Below, in pieces: positions 36,008 to 45,707 of a stretch of DNA of 64,000 nt. The notes under the pieces are model-generated. The model had not been told where the DNA came from. It made no database searches and saw nothing but the letters and a program-made list of their open reading frames with translations. Location of the stretch: positions 38,886 through 102,885 of the forward strand of contig JAGNKE010000007.1 in NCBI GenBank assembly GCA_018000295.1. Reading direction: 5' to 3'. The position numbers were made by a program, and so were the translations under genes. This stretch comes from Alphaproteobacteria bacterium. Lineage in GTDB: Bacteria > Pseudomonadota > Alphaproteobacteria > Micavibrionales > Micavibrionaceae. Positions within the stretch are counted from its first letter, which is position 1. Every line of letters begins with the position of its first letter.

Positions 36008-36285
36008 AGGCTTCGTTAAGCTGAAAATTTCTCCCGAAAGCCAAAATTATACACTCATTTTGTTTTTTTGAGCACATAAAAATCTTTTGAAAATAATGAG
36101 TTAGTGCTAAATTACACCCCGAAGTCAAATCCTTGGGCACCCTCCGTGCCGTCCAAAAACAAGGGATTTCTATAAAATTTTAAATAATTTTTCATATTTC
36201 TGGTGCTACCATGGCCCTAGGGAATATCTATTTTTTTAATAATTTTACGACAAAGTAGAGTTTTACGAACCAGGTGGTGCAAGCA

Positions 36286-37500
36286 ATGACAAACGAAAAA
36301 GGTTTTTCCCTTCTGGAAACGGCCCTTCTGCTTTTAATCGTGGGGATCATCGCCGGTCCTATGCTTGAGGCCTACAATGTATATGTCAAGCAGCGGAACA
36401 CCTCCAAGACGTATGCCGCAGGTTCGACGATCCAGAACGCCATCACGGAATTTTATGAGTTGCATGACCGCTATCCTTGCCCCGCCATTCCCGAACTCGC
36501 GGTGGGCGATCCTTTGCACGGCATTGAACAATGCCCCGGCAGGGATATGGACGGCGATACAACAATTATGGCCGCGATGGTCATGGAAAGCTGCTTGACC
36601 GGATACTGCCGCGTCTCCGGACGCGATGCCGATGGCGATAGCGCGGACGATGGCGTACTGATCGGCAACATACCCTATGTGACCTTGGGCGTACCCTATA
36701 ACGAGGCGTTGGACGGCTGGAAACACAGGTTCACCTATGCGGTGACCGAAACGATGACGGATTCCGCGACCTTCATCCCCACCCGCGGGGCCATCATGGT
36801 CTGGAAGGCCGATGGCTCGACGCCCTTGAGTTTCGGAGATCCGGCAAATCCGAACGCGAACCCTAAACATCAAAACGGCCAGGGGACAGCCCACTTCGTT
36901 TATCTGTCTCACGGGGAAAACGGCCGGGGTTCCTATTCAATTGAGGGAGTGCGGATTGGTGAAAACTGCGACAACGGCGTTTTTACCGCAGCTGAAGTGG
37001 CGGCAGCCGGCAAGGATTACAATGAAATAGAAAACTGCGACAATGATTATGAGTTCACCTGGGACTCCGAAGCCTATTCAACGCAACAGGGCTTTGATTA
37101 CTACGACGACATTTTCTATTTCCAGGACGGCCTGCCTTCCGGCGGCACTTGGAACTATTCCGGTGTTCAGGAAGACGTCTTCACCAGTTTCGGCGGCAAT
37201 CTGGGCATCGGCACGGCCGACCCGCAATTCGCGGTGGACGTGAACGGCAACATCCGGGCGGCAAGCCTGACCCGCACGACCGGATATTGTGACGAAACGG
37301 GCAACAACTGCATGGAAGCACAAGTGATCGGCGGCAGCGGCATGAGCTGCAGCGGCAGCCCGATGGCTGGAATAGAGCTCAACGATGGTGTTTGCGAGGT
37401 GGAATTGCCCGCAGGTAGCATCAGCGGCGAGTGTTCAAGCGGGGAATACGTCACGGGAATTGACGGTTCCGGCAATGTCATCTGCGAACCGGTCAGTTAA
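36286..37500 (+). CDS. Large prepilin-like protein 1
   Basis: 404 residues. It begins NEKGFSLLETALLLLIVGIIAG, a type IV prepilin signal cleaved between Gly and Phe with the conserved Glu5, followed by the hydrophobic assembly helix. A large extracellular domain contains paired-Cys loops and YPCPAIPE, shared with the next three genes. Near the C-terminus GNLGIGTADPQFAVDVNGNIRA resembles the beta-strand motif found in tail-fibre and adhesin stalks. It ends with a short Cys-containing region. The ATG at 36286 follows AGGTGG at good spacing. It is probably a minor pilin or pseudopilin carrying an adhesive tip. First gene of a four-gene unit; no pilus assembly ATPase is in the window. Confidence 0.8.
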   Translation: MTNEKGFSLLETALLLLIVGIIAGPMLEAYNVYVKQRNTSKTYAAGSTIQNAITEFYELHDRYPCPAIPELAVGDPLHGIEQCPGRDMDGDTTIMAAMVMESCLTGYCRVSGRDADGDSADDGVLIGNIPYVTLGVPYNEALDGWKHRFTYAVTETMTDSATFIPTRGAIMVWKADGSTPLSFGDPANPNANPKHQNGQGTAHFVYLSHGENGRGSYSIEGVRIGENCDNGVFTAAEVAAAGKDYNEIENCDNDYEFTWDSEAYSTQQGFDYYDDIFYFQDGLPSGGTWNYSGVQEDVFTSFGGNLGIGTADPQFAVDVNGNIRAASLTRTTGYCDETGNNCMEAQVIGGSGMSCSGSPMAGIELNDGVCEVELPAGSISGECSSGEYVTGIDGSGNVICEPVS

Positions 37501-37525
37501 AGCGAAGAGATAAAGAGGCAGACCT

Positions 37526-39697
37526 ATGGCCATCAATAAAGACTATATTTGCAAGAGCAGAAACTCTCAATCTGGTTTTACCTTGATTGAGATGTCGATT
37601 GTGATGATGATTTTCGGGATAGCGCTGATAGCGGGATTGAAGCTGTACGATAATTACATGGTGCATAACAAGGTGGTGGCGACGGGCTCGAGTATTTCGT
37701 TGACGAGTCGGGCGGTGAGTGATTTCCGTGCTCGTTTTGGTCGTTATCCGTGTCCGGCGTCTTTGACGGCGGTCCGGGGGACGCCGGATTACGGGCGCGA
37801 GGGGGACTGCAATGCGAACGGCCTGGCGCGGGATGGCGTGACGCCGGGGGACGAGGCGCCGGCGGACAATGCGTCTGCGGGGACGTTTGCGGACGGATAT
37901 TTTGTGGAGCAGAGTGCGCGGATGGTGGACACGGACGGGGACAGTGTGGCGGAGACGCGTCCTTTGGTGGTTCGGGGGTCTGTGCCGTTTCGAGATTTGA
38001 ATTTGCCGGAGGATTATGCGTATGACGGGAACGGGTATCGTTTGGATTATGCGGTGACGCAGCGTCTGGCGGTTCAGGATACGTTTAACCCGCAGCACGG
38101 GGGGATATCGATAGTGGACACGCAGGCAACGCCGCAATCGTTGCTTGAGGTGGCGGATTCTGGATTGTTCGTGATCCTCAGCCACGGCGATGACGGCGCA
38201 GGTGCATACAGCCGTGAGGGAGCGATGGTTCAGGCGTGTCCGGTAGGCGGCGACATTGAGAAGGACAACTGCGATATCAGCGGCGCAGAGGCGAAATATG
38301 TTCATATTGCGCGGCAGAGCCCGAACGATATCAGCCATTTTGACGACCAGCTGGCTTATTATACGGGAACGGACGATTCCCTGTGGGAGGTGGCGGAGGC
38401 CGATTCTGCGGACATCATTTTGCGTCAGGACGGGCGTGTGGGCGTGAACATCAAGATCACCTCCGGCGTATTGCCGGACGACTCGATGGCGGTGAACGGG
38501 GTGATCCGGGCGGTGAGCGATTACCGGGCGCAGCAGATCTGCGACCAGAACGGGAATGATTGTTTCATGCCGGACGTGATCGGCGGCTTGATTGCCGATG
38601 GCGGCGGCATGGAATGCCCGCCAGGACAATTTATGGAAGGAATAACCAACGCCGCGCCAGATTGTGCAAGCGCCCTCCCGGTCACCGAGCTGCGCTGTCC
38701 GGCGGGTCAGGTCATGACCGGCATGGATACGAACGGGACATTAAAATGTTCCGATCCTCCGGGAATTTGTGACCCTGAAGACCGAACGATTTGCGGCGCA
38801 ACCCAGACGCTCCCCATGGCAACCATCGGCGCCCAGTACATTCTCTCCGCCGGTGCTTCACGCTTGGAAAGATACCAATGTAAAAATATCAGCGGCGTTA
38901 TCCGCTGGGAAATCAACCCGAACTGGGTCACCGGCGTCTGCACCTGCGATCCCGCGCAGACCCAAACATTGGTAGCGGGCTGCGGGTTGGGCTATACGGG
39001 AACCCGGCCCTATACGCAGACCATGCAATGCCCGTCCGGCATATGGGGACCGATCGTCTATGATAATGCCTTTGGAACGGACTGCACCTGCGTCGGCTAT
39101 GACGATTACCGCGATCTCGCCTGCGGGGCGGGGTATAATGAGGGTGTGGACCGTGAGGTCAACCACTACACCTGCGATGTATCTGGCAATCTGGTATCTT
39201 CGGGCTGGATGGACGATTCAACCAACCCGACGCCCTGTGCGTGCGTGGAGCAGAACGTCTCGGAGACCAATCTGGCCTGCGTCGGTGGCCTGGACGGCAC
39301 CTACAGCCGGACCAACCATCTGAGCTGCCCGGGCGCGACCTGGGATGGCTGGGTCTATGATTACAGCGGCTGTACCTGCAACGCGTCCAAGACCCGGACG
39401 CGCGTGGTCTCCTGCCCGGCACCGCAGATCGGCAGCATCACCGAGCAGGATACTTTTACCTGCACGAGCGCGACTGAAGGGTACTGGAACGATACATGGG
39501 TGCAAATATTCGATGATTGCTCCACTCCGCCGCCCACCGTTTGTACGTGGAACCCGGTCGGGACGCCCGTTCAGGTAGTGACCCAGCCCGCTGTGCCAAG
39601 AGCAGGAGCGGAATGCACCTGTGGTACCGGAACTTCGGGCTGCTTCGAGTACGGCGACCCCAACTACCTCAAATACAACATGTGTACCTGTGAGTAA
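37526..39697 (+). CDS. Large Cys-rich prepilin-like protein 2
   Basis: 723 residues. The prepilin signal QSGFTLIEMSIVMMIFGIALIAG has its cleavage site after Gly17. The body up to about residue 316 is identical to the next gene's. Around 307-331 a stalk-like GVNIKITSGVL...AVNGVIRA motif appears. From about residue 350 on, the protein is Cys-rich, with four repeats of about 45-50 residues (CTCD..QTQ, CTCVGY, CACVEQ, CTCNASK), each with C-x-C, central Cys and Trp/Tyr, loosely like thrombospondin repeats. Such repeats suggest a disulphide-bonded surface tip. Partner in a recent duplication. Confidence 0.82.
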   Translation: MAINKDYICKSRNSQSGFTLIEMSIVMMIFGIALIAGLKLYDNYMVHNKVVATGSSISLTSRAVSDFRARFGRYPCPASLTAVRGTPDYGREGDCNANGLARDGVTPGDEAPADNASAGTFADGYFVEQSARMVDTDGDSVAETRPLVVRGSVPFRDLNLPEDYAYDGNGYRLDYAVTQRLAVQDTFNPQHGGISIVDTQATPQSLLEVADSGLFVILSHGDDGAGAYSREGAMVQACPVGGDIEKDNCDISGAEAKYVHIARQSPNDISHFDDQLAYYTGTDDSLWEVAEADSADIILRQDGRVGVNIKITSGVLPDDSMAVNGVIRAVSDYRAQQICDQNGNDCFMPDVIGGLIADGGGMECPPGQFMEGITNAAPDCASALPVTELRCPAGQVMTGMDTNGTLKCSDPPGICDPEDRTICGATQTLPMATIGAQYILSAGASRLERYQCKNISGVIRWEINPNWVTGVCTCDPAQTQTLVAGCGLGYTGTRPYTQTMQCPSGIWGPIVYDNAFGTDCTCVGYDDYRDLACGAGYNEGVDREVNHYTCDVSGNLVSSGWMDDSTNPTPCACVEQNVSETNLACVGGLDGTYSRTNHLSCPGATWDGWVYDYSGCTCNASKTRTRVVSCPAPQIGSITEQDTFTCTSATEGYWNDTWVQIFDDCSTPPPTVCTWNPVGTPVQVVTQPAVPRAGAECTCGTGTSGCFEYGDPNYLKYNMCTCE
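37567..38475 (+). repeat. 909-bp direct repeat, copy 1
   Basis: Identical by eye to 39748-40656, including synonymous positions. It covers the prepilin helix and N-terminal half of gene 2. The identity stops within the codons after SGVLP. Shorter near-identical blocks recur near the 3' ends of both genes. Confidence 0.93.
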
Positions 39698-39715
39698 CGG
39701 CAGAAGGTGAAAGCC

Positions 39716-41878
39716 ATGATCATGATAAGGCATAACAAAAAAAATCATCAATCTGGTTTTACCTTGATTGAGATGTCGATTGTGATGATGATTTTCGGGA
39801 TAGCGCTGATAGCGGGATTGAAGCTGTACGATAATTACATGGTGCATAACAAGGTGGTGGCGACGGGCTCGAGTATTTCGTTGACGAGTCGGGCGGTGAG
39901 TGATTTCCGTGCTCGTTTTGGTCGTTATCCGTGTCCGGCGTCTTTGACGGCGGTCCGGGGGACGCCGGATTACGGGCGCGAGGGGGACTGCAATGCGAAC
40001 GGCCTGGCGCGGGATGGCGTGACGCCGGGGGACGAGGCGCCGGCGGACAATGCGTCTGCGGGGACGTTTGCGGACGGATATTTTGTGGAGCAGAGTGCGC
40101 GGATGGTGGACACGGACGGGGACAGTGTGGCGGAGACGCGTCCTTTGGTGGTTCGGGGGTCTGTGCCGTTTCGAGATTTGAATTTGCCGGAGGATTATGC
40201 GTATGACGGGAACGGGTATCGTTTGGATTATGCGGTGACGCAGCGTCTGGCGGTTCAGGATACGTTTAACCCGCAGCACGGGGGGATATCGATAGTGGAC
40301 ACGCAGGCAACGCCGCAATCGTTGCTTGAGGTGGCGGATTCTGGATTGTTCGTGATCCTCAGCCACGGCGATGACGGCGCAGGTGCATACAGCCGTGAGG
40401 GAGCGATGGTTCAGGCGTGTCCGGTAGGCGGCGACATTGAGAAGGACAACTGCGATATCAGCGGCGCAGAGGCGAAATATGTTCATATTGCGCGGCAGAG
40501 CCCGAACGATATCAGCCATTTTGACGACCAGCTGGCTTATTATACGGGAACGGACGATTCCCTGTGGGAGGTGGCGGAGGCCGATTCTGCGGACATCATT
40601 TTGCGTCAGGACGGGCGTGTGGGCGTGAACATCAAGATCACCTCCGGCGTATTGCCTGAGGATTCACTGGCGGTGAACGGGGTAATCCGGGCCACGAGCG
40701 ACTACCGGGCGCAGCAGATCTGCGACCAGAACGGGAATGATTGTTTCATGCCGGACGTGATCGGCGGCTTGATTGCCGATGGCGGCGGCATGGAATGCCC
40801 GCCGGGACAGTACATGCAAGGCATCGATACCGCCGCTCCGGAATGTGTAAATATTCCAGCCGTAACCGAGCTGCGCTGCCCTGCGGGCCAGATCATGATC
40901 GGGATGGATGCGAACGGCACCCTCAAATGCTCCGATCCGCCATCCATGTGCGATCCGGCAAACAAAACGATTTGCGGCGCAACCCAGACTTTACCGTCCG
41001 CAATACTGAGCACCCAGCATATTTTGACGGGGGGAAGCTCCAGACAGGAGCGCTATCAATGTAAAAATATCAGCGGCGTTGTCCGCTGGGAAACCAACCC
41101 GAACTGGACCACCGGCGTCTGTACCTGCGACCCCACGCAAACACAAAGCGGCACGGCAGGATGCGGCAGCGGCTACACCGGAACACGCCCGCGCACAAGA
41201 ACACGCGTTTGTCCGGCAGGAACTTGGAGTGCATGGGTTTACACCAACCCCTTTAACTCGGACTGCACCTGCACCGGATACACCCAGTCAAGGGATAACG
41301 CGTGCGCCTCAGGCTACAACAGCGGTGTGGACCGCGAGATCAGAGTCTATACCTGCGGAGGGTCCAATAACCTGGTCACCACAGGATGGGCGGATGACCC
41401 CTCGAACCCCACCCCCTGCACCTGCGTGGAGCAGAACGTCTCCGAAACCAATATCGCCTGTACCGGCGGTCTGGACGGCAGCTATAGCCGCACCAACCAC
41501 CTGAGCTGCCCCGGCGCGACCTGGGATGGCTGGGTGTATGATTACAGCGGCTGTACCTGCGACGAGGATAAAACCCGCACACGGGTAGTCTCCTGCACAG
41601 CGCCGCAGATCGGCACGATCACCGAGCAGGATACCTATACGTGTGACACGCCCACAAGCGGTCACTGGGACGACAACTGGACTCTGCTTTTTGATGATTG
41701 CTCCACTCCGCCGCCCACCGTTTGTACGTGGAACCCGGTCGGAACGCCCGTGCAGGTGGTGACCCAGCCCGCCGTGCCAAGAGCAGGAGCGGAATGCACC
41801 TGCGGTACCGGAACTTCGGGCTGCTTCGAGTACGGCGACCCCAACTACCTCAAATACAACATGTGTACCTGTGAGTAA
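39716..41878 (+). CDS. Large Cys-rich prepilin-like protein 3
   Basis: 720 residues, the duplicate of the upstream gene. AAGGTG precedes the ATG at 39716 at correct spacing, which is preferred to a GTG at 39707. After the shared prepilin half (QSGFTLIEM onward) the Cys-rich repeats have drifted: all Cys are kept while residues between them change freely (for example GYDDYRDLAC becomes GYTQSRDNAC). The last about 60 residues, with CTWNPVGTPVQVVTQPAVPRAG, are again the same as in gene 2. Conserved ends with a varied middle look like paralogous surface proteins kept alike by recombination. Confidence 0.82.
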   Translation: MIMIRHNKKNHQSGFTLIEMSIVMMIFGIALIAGLKLYDNYMVHNKVVATGSSISLTSRAVSDFRARFGRYPCPASLTAVRGTPDYGREGDCNANGLARDGVTPGDEAPADNASAGTFADGYFVEQSARMVDTDGDSVAETRPLVVRGSVPFRDLNLPEDYAYDGNGYRLDYAVTQRLAVQDTFNPQHGGISIVDTQATPQSLLEVADSGLFVILSHGDDGAGAYSREGAMVQACPVGGDIEKDNCDISGAEAKYVHIARQSPNDISHFDDQLAYYTGTDDSLWEVAEADSADIILRQDGRVGVNIKITSGVLPEDSLAVNGVIRATSDYRAQQICDQNGNDCFMPDVIGGLIADGGGMECPPGQYMQGIDTAAPECVNIPAVTELRCPAGQIMIGMDANGTLKCSDPPSMCDPANKTICGATQTLPSAILSTQHILTGGSSRQERYQCKNISGVVRWETNPNWTTGVCTCDPTQTQSGTAGCGSGYTGTRPRTRTRVCPAGTWSAWVYTNPFNSDCTCTGYTQSRDNACASGYNSGVDREIRVYTCGGSNNLVTTGWADDPSNPTPCTCVEQNVSETNIACTGGLDGSYSRTNHLSCPGATWDGWVYDYSGCTCDEDKTRTRVVSCTAPQIGTITEQDTYTCDTPTSGHWDDNWTLLFDDCSTPPPTVCTWNPVGTPVQVVTQPAVPRAGAECTCGTGTSGCFEYGDPNYLKYNMCTCE
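39748..40656 (+). repeat. 909-bp direct repeat, copy 2
   Basis: Partner of 37567-38475 at an offset of 2181 bases, in the same orientation. Confidence 0.93.
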
Positions 41879-41918
41879 TTTTAAGAAATAACATGATCCA
41901 TACATTCGAGGCAAAATC

Positions 41919-43235
41919 ATGAAAAACGAAAACCTGCACCGCCAAACTCTGTCTCATGAACGGGGTTTCAGCCTTCTTGAAATGGCCATCGTCATTTCGA
42001 TTATGGGATTGATTATTGCCGGCTTGGCGCAGTTTTATTCGCTTTATTTAAAGCAGTCGAAAGACGACACCAGTTTCGACAACATCCAGCTTGTAAAAAC
42101 GGCGATTGCCGAATTTTATACGGACCGGAGCCGCTATCCGTGTCCGACTGACCCAAGCTTGCCGACAACCCACGCCAACTACGGTATTGAAATGTGTCCA
42201 GGGCGTAACGTGGCGGGAGTGGCTGTCCCCAATATAGCCGTCGGAACCTGCTGGGGCCAGTTATGCAGAGTGCTTTCAGACCGGGCGATCGACACCAACG
42301 GTGACGGTACAGACGACCCCCAGACCGTTCTGGTCGGTGCTTTCCCGATAAGGAACATGCTCAGGGATATGATAGCAGACCCGTCCGACCTCGATCCGAG
42401 CGACGGCGTCGATATGATGCCCGTAGATATCGATTTTCCGGGAACCCAAACGCTGGACGCCTGGCGTAATAAATTTGTTTATGCCGTAACAGAGTCCATG
42501 ACCGATCAGACCACATATAACAACAACCTTGGCGCCATCACCGTCAACGATGAATTTGGCCGCCCCCTAGTCGATCCCGTGGACAGCGCGCATTATGCGG
42601 TGGTATCCCTTGGGGAAAACGGGCGCGGAGCTTATAACGCGATGGGCAACCTGGTGGGAGACAGTTGCGACCCGGCAACCGTACCGGCGGTTTACGACCC
42701 GATGTATCCGGGCATAACAAGCCAGGCGAGTATCGAATACGAAAACTGCAATTCGGACTCGGTCTTTATCAGCGCCCTGAAAAACGAATTGATGGGCGAT
42801 GCTTTCAACGACGACATGACGGCCTATGAAACCTGGGCCGCAACCGATCTCTGGGCACCCTCTCCGGTCAACCCAGTGCACGTCTATAACGTAAATATCG
42901 GTAACGTCGGCGTAGGAGTAACCGATCCGGTACAAAGGCTGGACGTGCAGGGCGATATTCAGGCCGCGAACGCGCTGGCACAGCGCTTCTGCAACGTTTC
43001 GACCGGGGCGGGATGTTTTGACACCGCGGTCATCGCCGGTGAAATCGCCAACGGCGACGGCATGAAATGCCCAGCCGGCTACGCCATGACGGGAATCGAA
43101 AACGGAGCGCCGATCTGCGCCTTCGAGGTGGTTCCCTCGGGGACCAGCTTTACCGGAACCTGCCCGGCCGGACCGCCCAAACAATATGTGGTCGGCGTCC
43201 GCAGCGACGGATCATTGATCTGTGAAGCGCTCTGA
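41919..43235 (+). CDS. Large prepilin-like protein 4
   Basis: 438 residues. The prepilin signal HERGFSLLEMAIVISIMGLIIAG is cleaved after Gly17. The ectodomain is related to gene 1: RYPCPTDPSLP, VYAVTESMTDQTTY, VVSLGENGRGAYN. The stalk-like NVGVGVTDPVQRLDVQGDIQA is followed by a short Cys-containing end. It lacks the long Cys-rich repeats of genes 2 and 3. GAGG precedes the ATG, and a strong terminator closes the four-gene unit. Confidence 0.8.
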   Translation: MKNENLHRQTLSHERGFSLLEMAIVISIMGLIIAGLAQFYSLYLKQSKDDTSFDNIQLVKTAIAEFYTDRSRYPCPTDPSLPTTHANYGIEMCPGRNVAGVAVPNIAVGTCWGQLCRVLSDRAIDTNGDGTDDPQTVLVGAFPIRNMLRDMIADPSDLDPSDGVDMMPVDIDFPGTQTLDAWRNKFVYAVTESMTDQTTYNNNLGAITVNDEFGRPLVDPVDSAHYAVVSLGENGRGAYNAMGNLVGDSCDPATVPAVYDPMYPGITSQASIEYENCNSDSVFISALKNELMGDAFNDDMTAYETWAATDLWAPSPVNPVHVYNVNIGNVGVGVTDPVQRLDVQGDIQAANALAQRFCNVSTGAGCFDTAVIAGEIANGDGMKCPAGYAMTGIENGAPICAFEVVPSGTSFTGTCPAGPPKQYVVGVRSDGSLICEAL

Positions 43236-43240
43236 TAAAA

Positions 43241-43272
43241 AAAGGCCTGTGAAAACAGGCCTTTGCTCTTTT
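43241..43272 (+). terminator. Terminator of the prepilin cluster
   Basis: AAAGGCCTGT-GAAA-ACAGGCCTTT followed by GCTCTTTT, 6 bases after the last prepilin stop. Confidence 0.9.
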
Positions 43273-43285
43273 ATATCAGGGCAAA

Positions 43286-43795
43286 TCACCCGATAATCTG
43301 AAGATCGACGGCCTCACGGCCCTTGGAGACCGATTTAAGCGTGACCCGGACCCGCTGTCCGGCCTGAAGTTCATCGACGCCCAGCGTTTCCAGCAAGGAT
43401 TTGTGTATAAAAATATCCTTCATCCCGTCATCGGGGATAATGAAGCCGAAACCTTTCTCGGGCTTGTACCACTTGACCAGACCGCCCATCGAAACCGTGC
43501 CGGTTTCCTCGTCTTCTTCGGGCATGGTCGAGACGGCACCCTTGCTAATGACTTCAAGAACCTCCCTGACCTGATGCCCTTTCGGTCCTGCGAACACCCG
43601 GCAGAGCAAAACCGCTCCCTCTCCAATCGAATAGACGCCAGCCTTCTGCAGCGTGGTTATGTGCAAAAACGCATCGTAATTTCCCTCTTCGGGAACCACG
43701 AAGCCGAACCCCTTCGTGCCGTTAAACCACTTGAGATGCATCCTGACGGTCGAAAGGTTTTCTTCCGGTTGAATCTGATCAAATCGAGTGTGCAA
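43286..43795 (-). CDS. Two-domain cold-shock protein
   Basis: 169 residues with two cold-shock domains (about 19-85 and 103-168), each with RNP1-like KGFGFV or KGFGFI and a second RNA-binding strand (DAFLHI, DIFIHK). Double-domain Csp proteins are typical of alphaproteobacteria, where some act in stationary phase. The TTG at 43795 is listed as start with TAAGG upstream; an ATG at 43741 would begin exactly at the first domain. The gap 43796-44009 to fadD contains no gene I can support. Confidence 0.88.
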   Translation of the reverse strand: MHTRFDQIQPEENLSTVRMHLKWFNGTKGFGFVVPEEGNYDAFLHITTLQKAGVYSIGEGAVLLCRVFAGPKGHQVREVLEVISKGAVSTMPEEDEETGTVSMGGLVKWYKPEKGFGFIIPDDGMKDIFIHKSLLETLGVDELQAGQRVRVTLKSVSKGREAVDLQIIG

Positions 43796-44009
43796 AGCAG
43801 AAACGCCTTAAATAAAAAAACAAATGACAAAAACACGCAGAAAGGAGAGTGCAAAACTCAGAATCAATACTGCCCGAATTTTAAATTCAAATCCAGAATC
43901 AACACTGGACTTTTCCCAGACATTTTTCAGGAGATATTAAATTGATTTCAAAGGATCGCTTCTGAAGCTTGCTAACGTATGGTAAAATAAAGAAAAACAG
44001 GAAGCATAC

Positions 44010-45707
44010 ATGCCTCAGAAAAATTGGCCGTGGTTGAAATCTTATCCACAGGAAGCGAACTGGCACGAGCAGATCCAGCCAAAACCTCTCTACACGCTGT
44101 TGGAGTCCGCCGCCGCGAACTACGGAGGACGCCCGGCGCTCGACCATCTTGGAAAAAAATATGACTGGAACACGCTCTGGGAGATGGCGTGCAAATTCGC
44201 CAAGGGTTTGCAGGCACAGGGCGTGAGGAAGGGCGATCACATCGGCTTGTTTCTGCCGAACTCACCCTATTATGTTGTCTCGTATTACGGCGTACTGCTG
44301 GCTGGGGCGTGTGTTGTGAATCTCAATCCCCTATATGCGCAGGAGGAGCTGAAAACCCTGATCGAGGATAGTCAGGTCGAGATCGTGATCTCCGTCGATC
44401 TGCAGATGCTTTATGAAAAAATGTACCGGATGCTTCACGAAACACGGCTCAAGAAGCTGATCCTCGGCAGTTTTTCCCAGACTCTTCCCTTTCCGAAGAA
44501 TATTTTATTCAGGACATTCAAGGCCAAAGAGATTGCGAAGGTAGAAGATTCTCCGCGCATACTCTGGTATGATACCCTGCTGGACAATGACGGCAAGCCG
44601 GAGATTTCGCCCATCGACCCCCGCAACGACCTCGCCGTCATCCAGTATACGGGCGGCACGACCGGAACGCCCAAGGGCGCGATGCTCACCCATGAAAATG
44701 TTTATGCCAACACCATGCAGTGCCTGTCGTGGTTTTACGTCATCGACGATACCCCCGCCAAAATGCTGGGCGTTCTGCCCTTCTTCCATGTCTTCGCCAT
44801 GACGGCGGTGATGAATTTCAGCGTGGCGCGGGGGCTGGAGATTATTGCCCTGCCGCGCTTTGAGTTGAAGGAGACTCTTAAAATTATTCATAAAAAGAAA
44901 CCCCGCTTCTTCCCGGCGGTTCCTGCGATCTATAACGCCATCAACCATTCTCATTTGACGGACCAATACGATCTTTCATCGCTCAAGGTCTGCCTCTCGG
45001 GCGGCGCACCTCTGCCCGTGGAGGTCAAAAAGACCTTCGAGCAAAAAACCGGCTGCGTGGTCATTGAGGGCTACGGGCTTTCGGAATCCTCCCCTGTGGC
45101 GACCGTTAACCCCGTGCAGGGTGAAAACCTTGCCGGGTCCATCGGCCTGCCCGTACCCGCAACAATTATAGAAATCATCGATCCCGCCGACAAAAAAACC
45201 CCCATGCCCATTGGCGAGCGGGGGGAGTTGTGCATTCGCGGGCCGCAGGTCATGAAGGGCTACTGGAACAAGCCCGAGGCCACGGCGGATGTTCTTAGAC
45301 CAACGGGGGAGGGCGATAGGCGTCTGCATACGGGCGATATCGCCATCATGGACGCGCAGGGCTACACCTACATCGTTGACCGCCTCAAGGACATGATCAT
45401 CACCAACGGCTATAAAGTCTACCCGCGGAACGTGGAGGAGGCGGTCTACCAGCACCCGAACGTGGAGGAATGTATCGTTGCCGGCCTGCCGGACAAGCAG
45501 CGCGGAGAAATAGTAAAAATCTGGATAAAGCCCAAAGAGGGCCGCGAACTCGCCCCCGACGACCTGTTGGAATTTCTCAAGGATAAAATCTCCCCCATGG
45601 AAATCCCCAAACTCTATGAATTTAGGGACAAACCCCTGCCCAAGACCATGATCGGCAAACTCTCCCGGAAGGATGTGCTGGCGCAGGAGTTGGAGAAAAA
45701 AAATTAG
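44010..45707 (+). CDS. fadD: Long-chain fatty-acid-CoA ligase
   Basis: A 565-residue AMP-forming acyl-CoA synthetase that activates fatty acids for degradation or lipid synthesis. The AMP-binding P-loop is YTGGTTGTPKGAML (about 216-229). The fatty-acyl signature region includes HTGDIAIMDAQGYTYIVDRLKDMI, and a C-terminal catalytic Lys is in KTMIGKLSRK. The size and N-terminal WLKSYPQ are typical of FadD. It ends in a 4-base convergent overlap (TTAG) with the next gene. Confidence 0.93.
   Translation: MPQKNWPWLKSYPQEANWHEQIQPKPLYTLLESAAANYGGRPALDHLGKKYDWNTLWEMACKFAKGLQAQGVRKGDHIGLFLPNSPYYVVSYYGVLLAGACVVNLNPLYAQEELKTLIEDSQVEIVISVDLQMLYEKMYRMLHETRLKKLILGSFSQTLPFPKNILFRTFKAKEIAKVEDSPRILWYDTLLDNDGKPEISPIDPRNDLAVIQYTGGTTGTPKGAMLTHENVYANTMQCLSWFYVIDDTPAKMLGVLPFFHVFAMTAVMNFSVARGLEIIALPRFELKETLKIIHKKKPRFFPAVPAIYNAINHSHLTDQYDLSSLKVCLSGGAPLPVEVKKTFEQKTGCVVIEGYGLSESSPVATVNPVQGENLAGSIGLPVPATIIEIIDPADKKTPMPIGERGELCIRGPQVMKGYWNKPEATADVLRPTGEGDRRLHTGDIAIMDAQGYTYIVDRLKDMIITNGYKVYPRNVEEAVYQHPNVEECIVAGLPDKQRGEIVKIWIKPKEGRELAPDDLLEFLKDKISPMEIPKLYEFRDKPLPKTMIGKLSRKDVLAQELEKKN

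Noticed and set aside
37493-40519. Long minus-strand open frames (378 and 433 residues) opposite the prepilin genes
   Set aside because: They are His/Arg-rich mirror frames that exist because of the codon bias of the duplicated block; they duplicate with it and show no domain.
37567-40656. Insertion sequence or transposon explaining the 909-bp repeat
   Set aside because: The repeat is wholly coding, in frame, and part of two intact genes; no transposase or terminal inverted repeats are seen.
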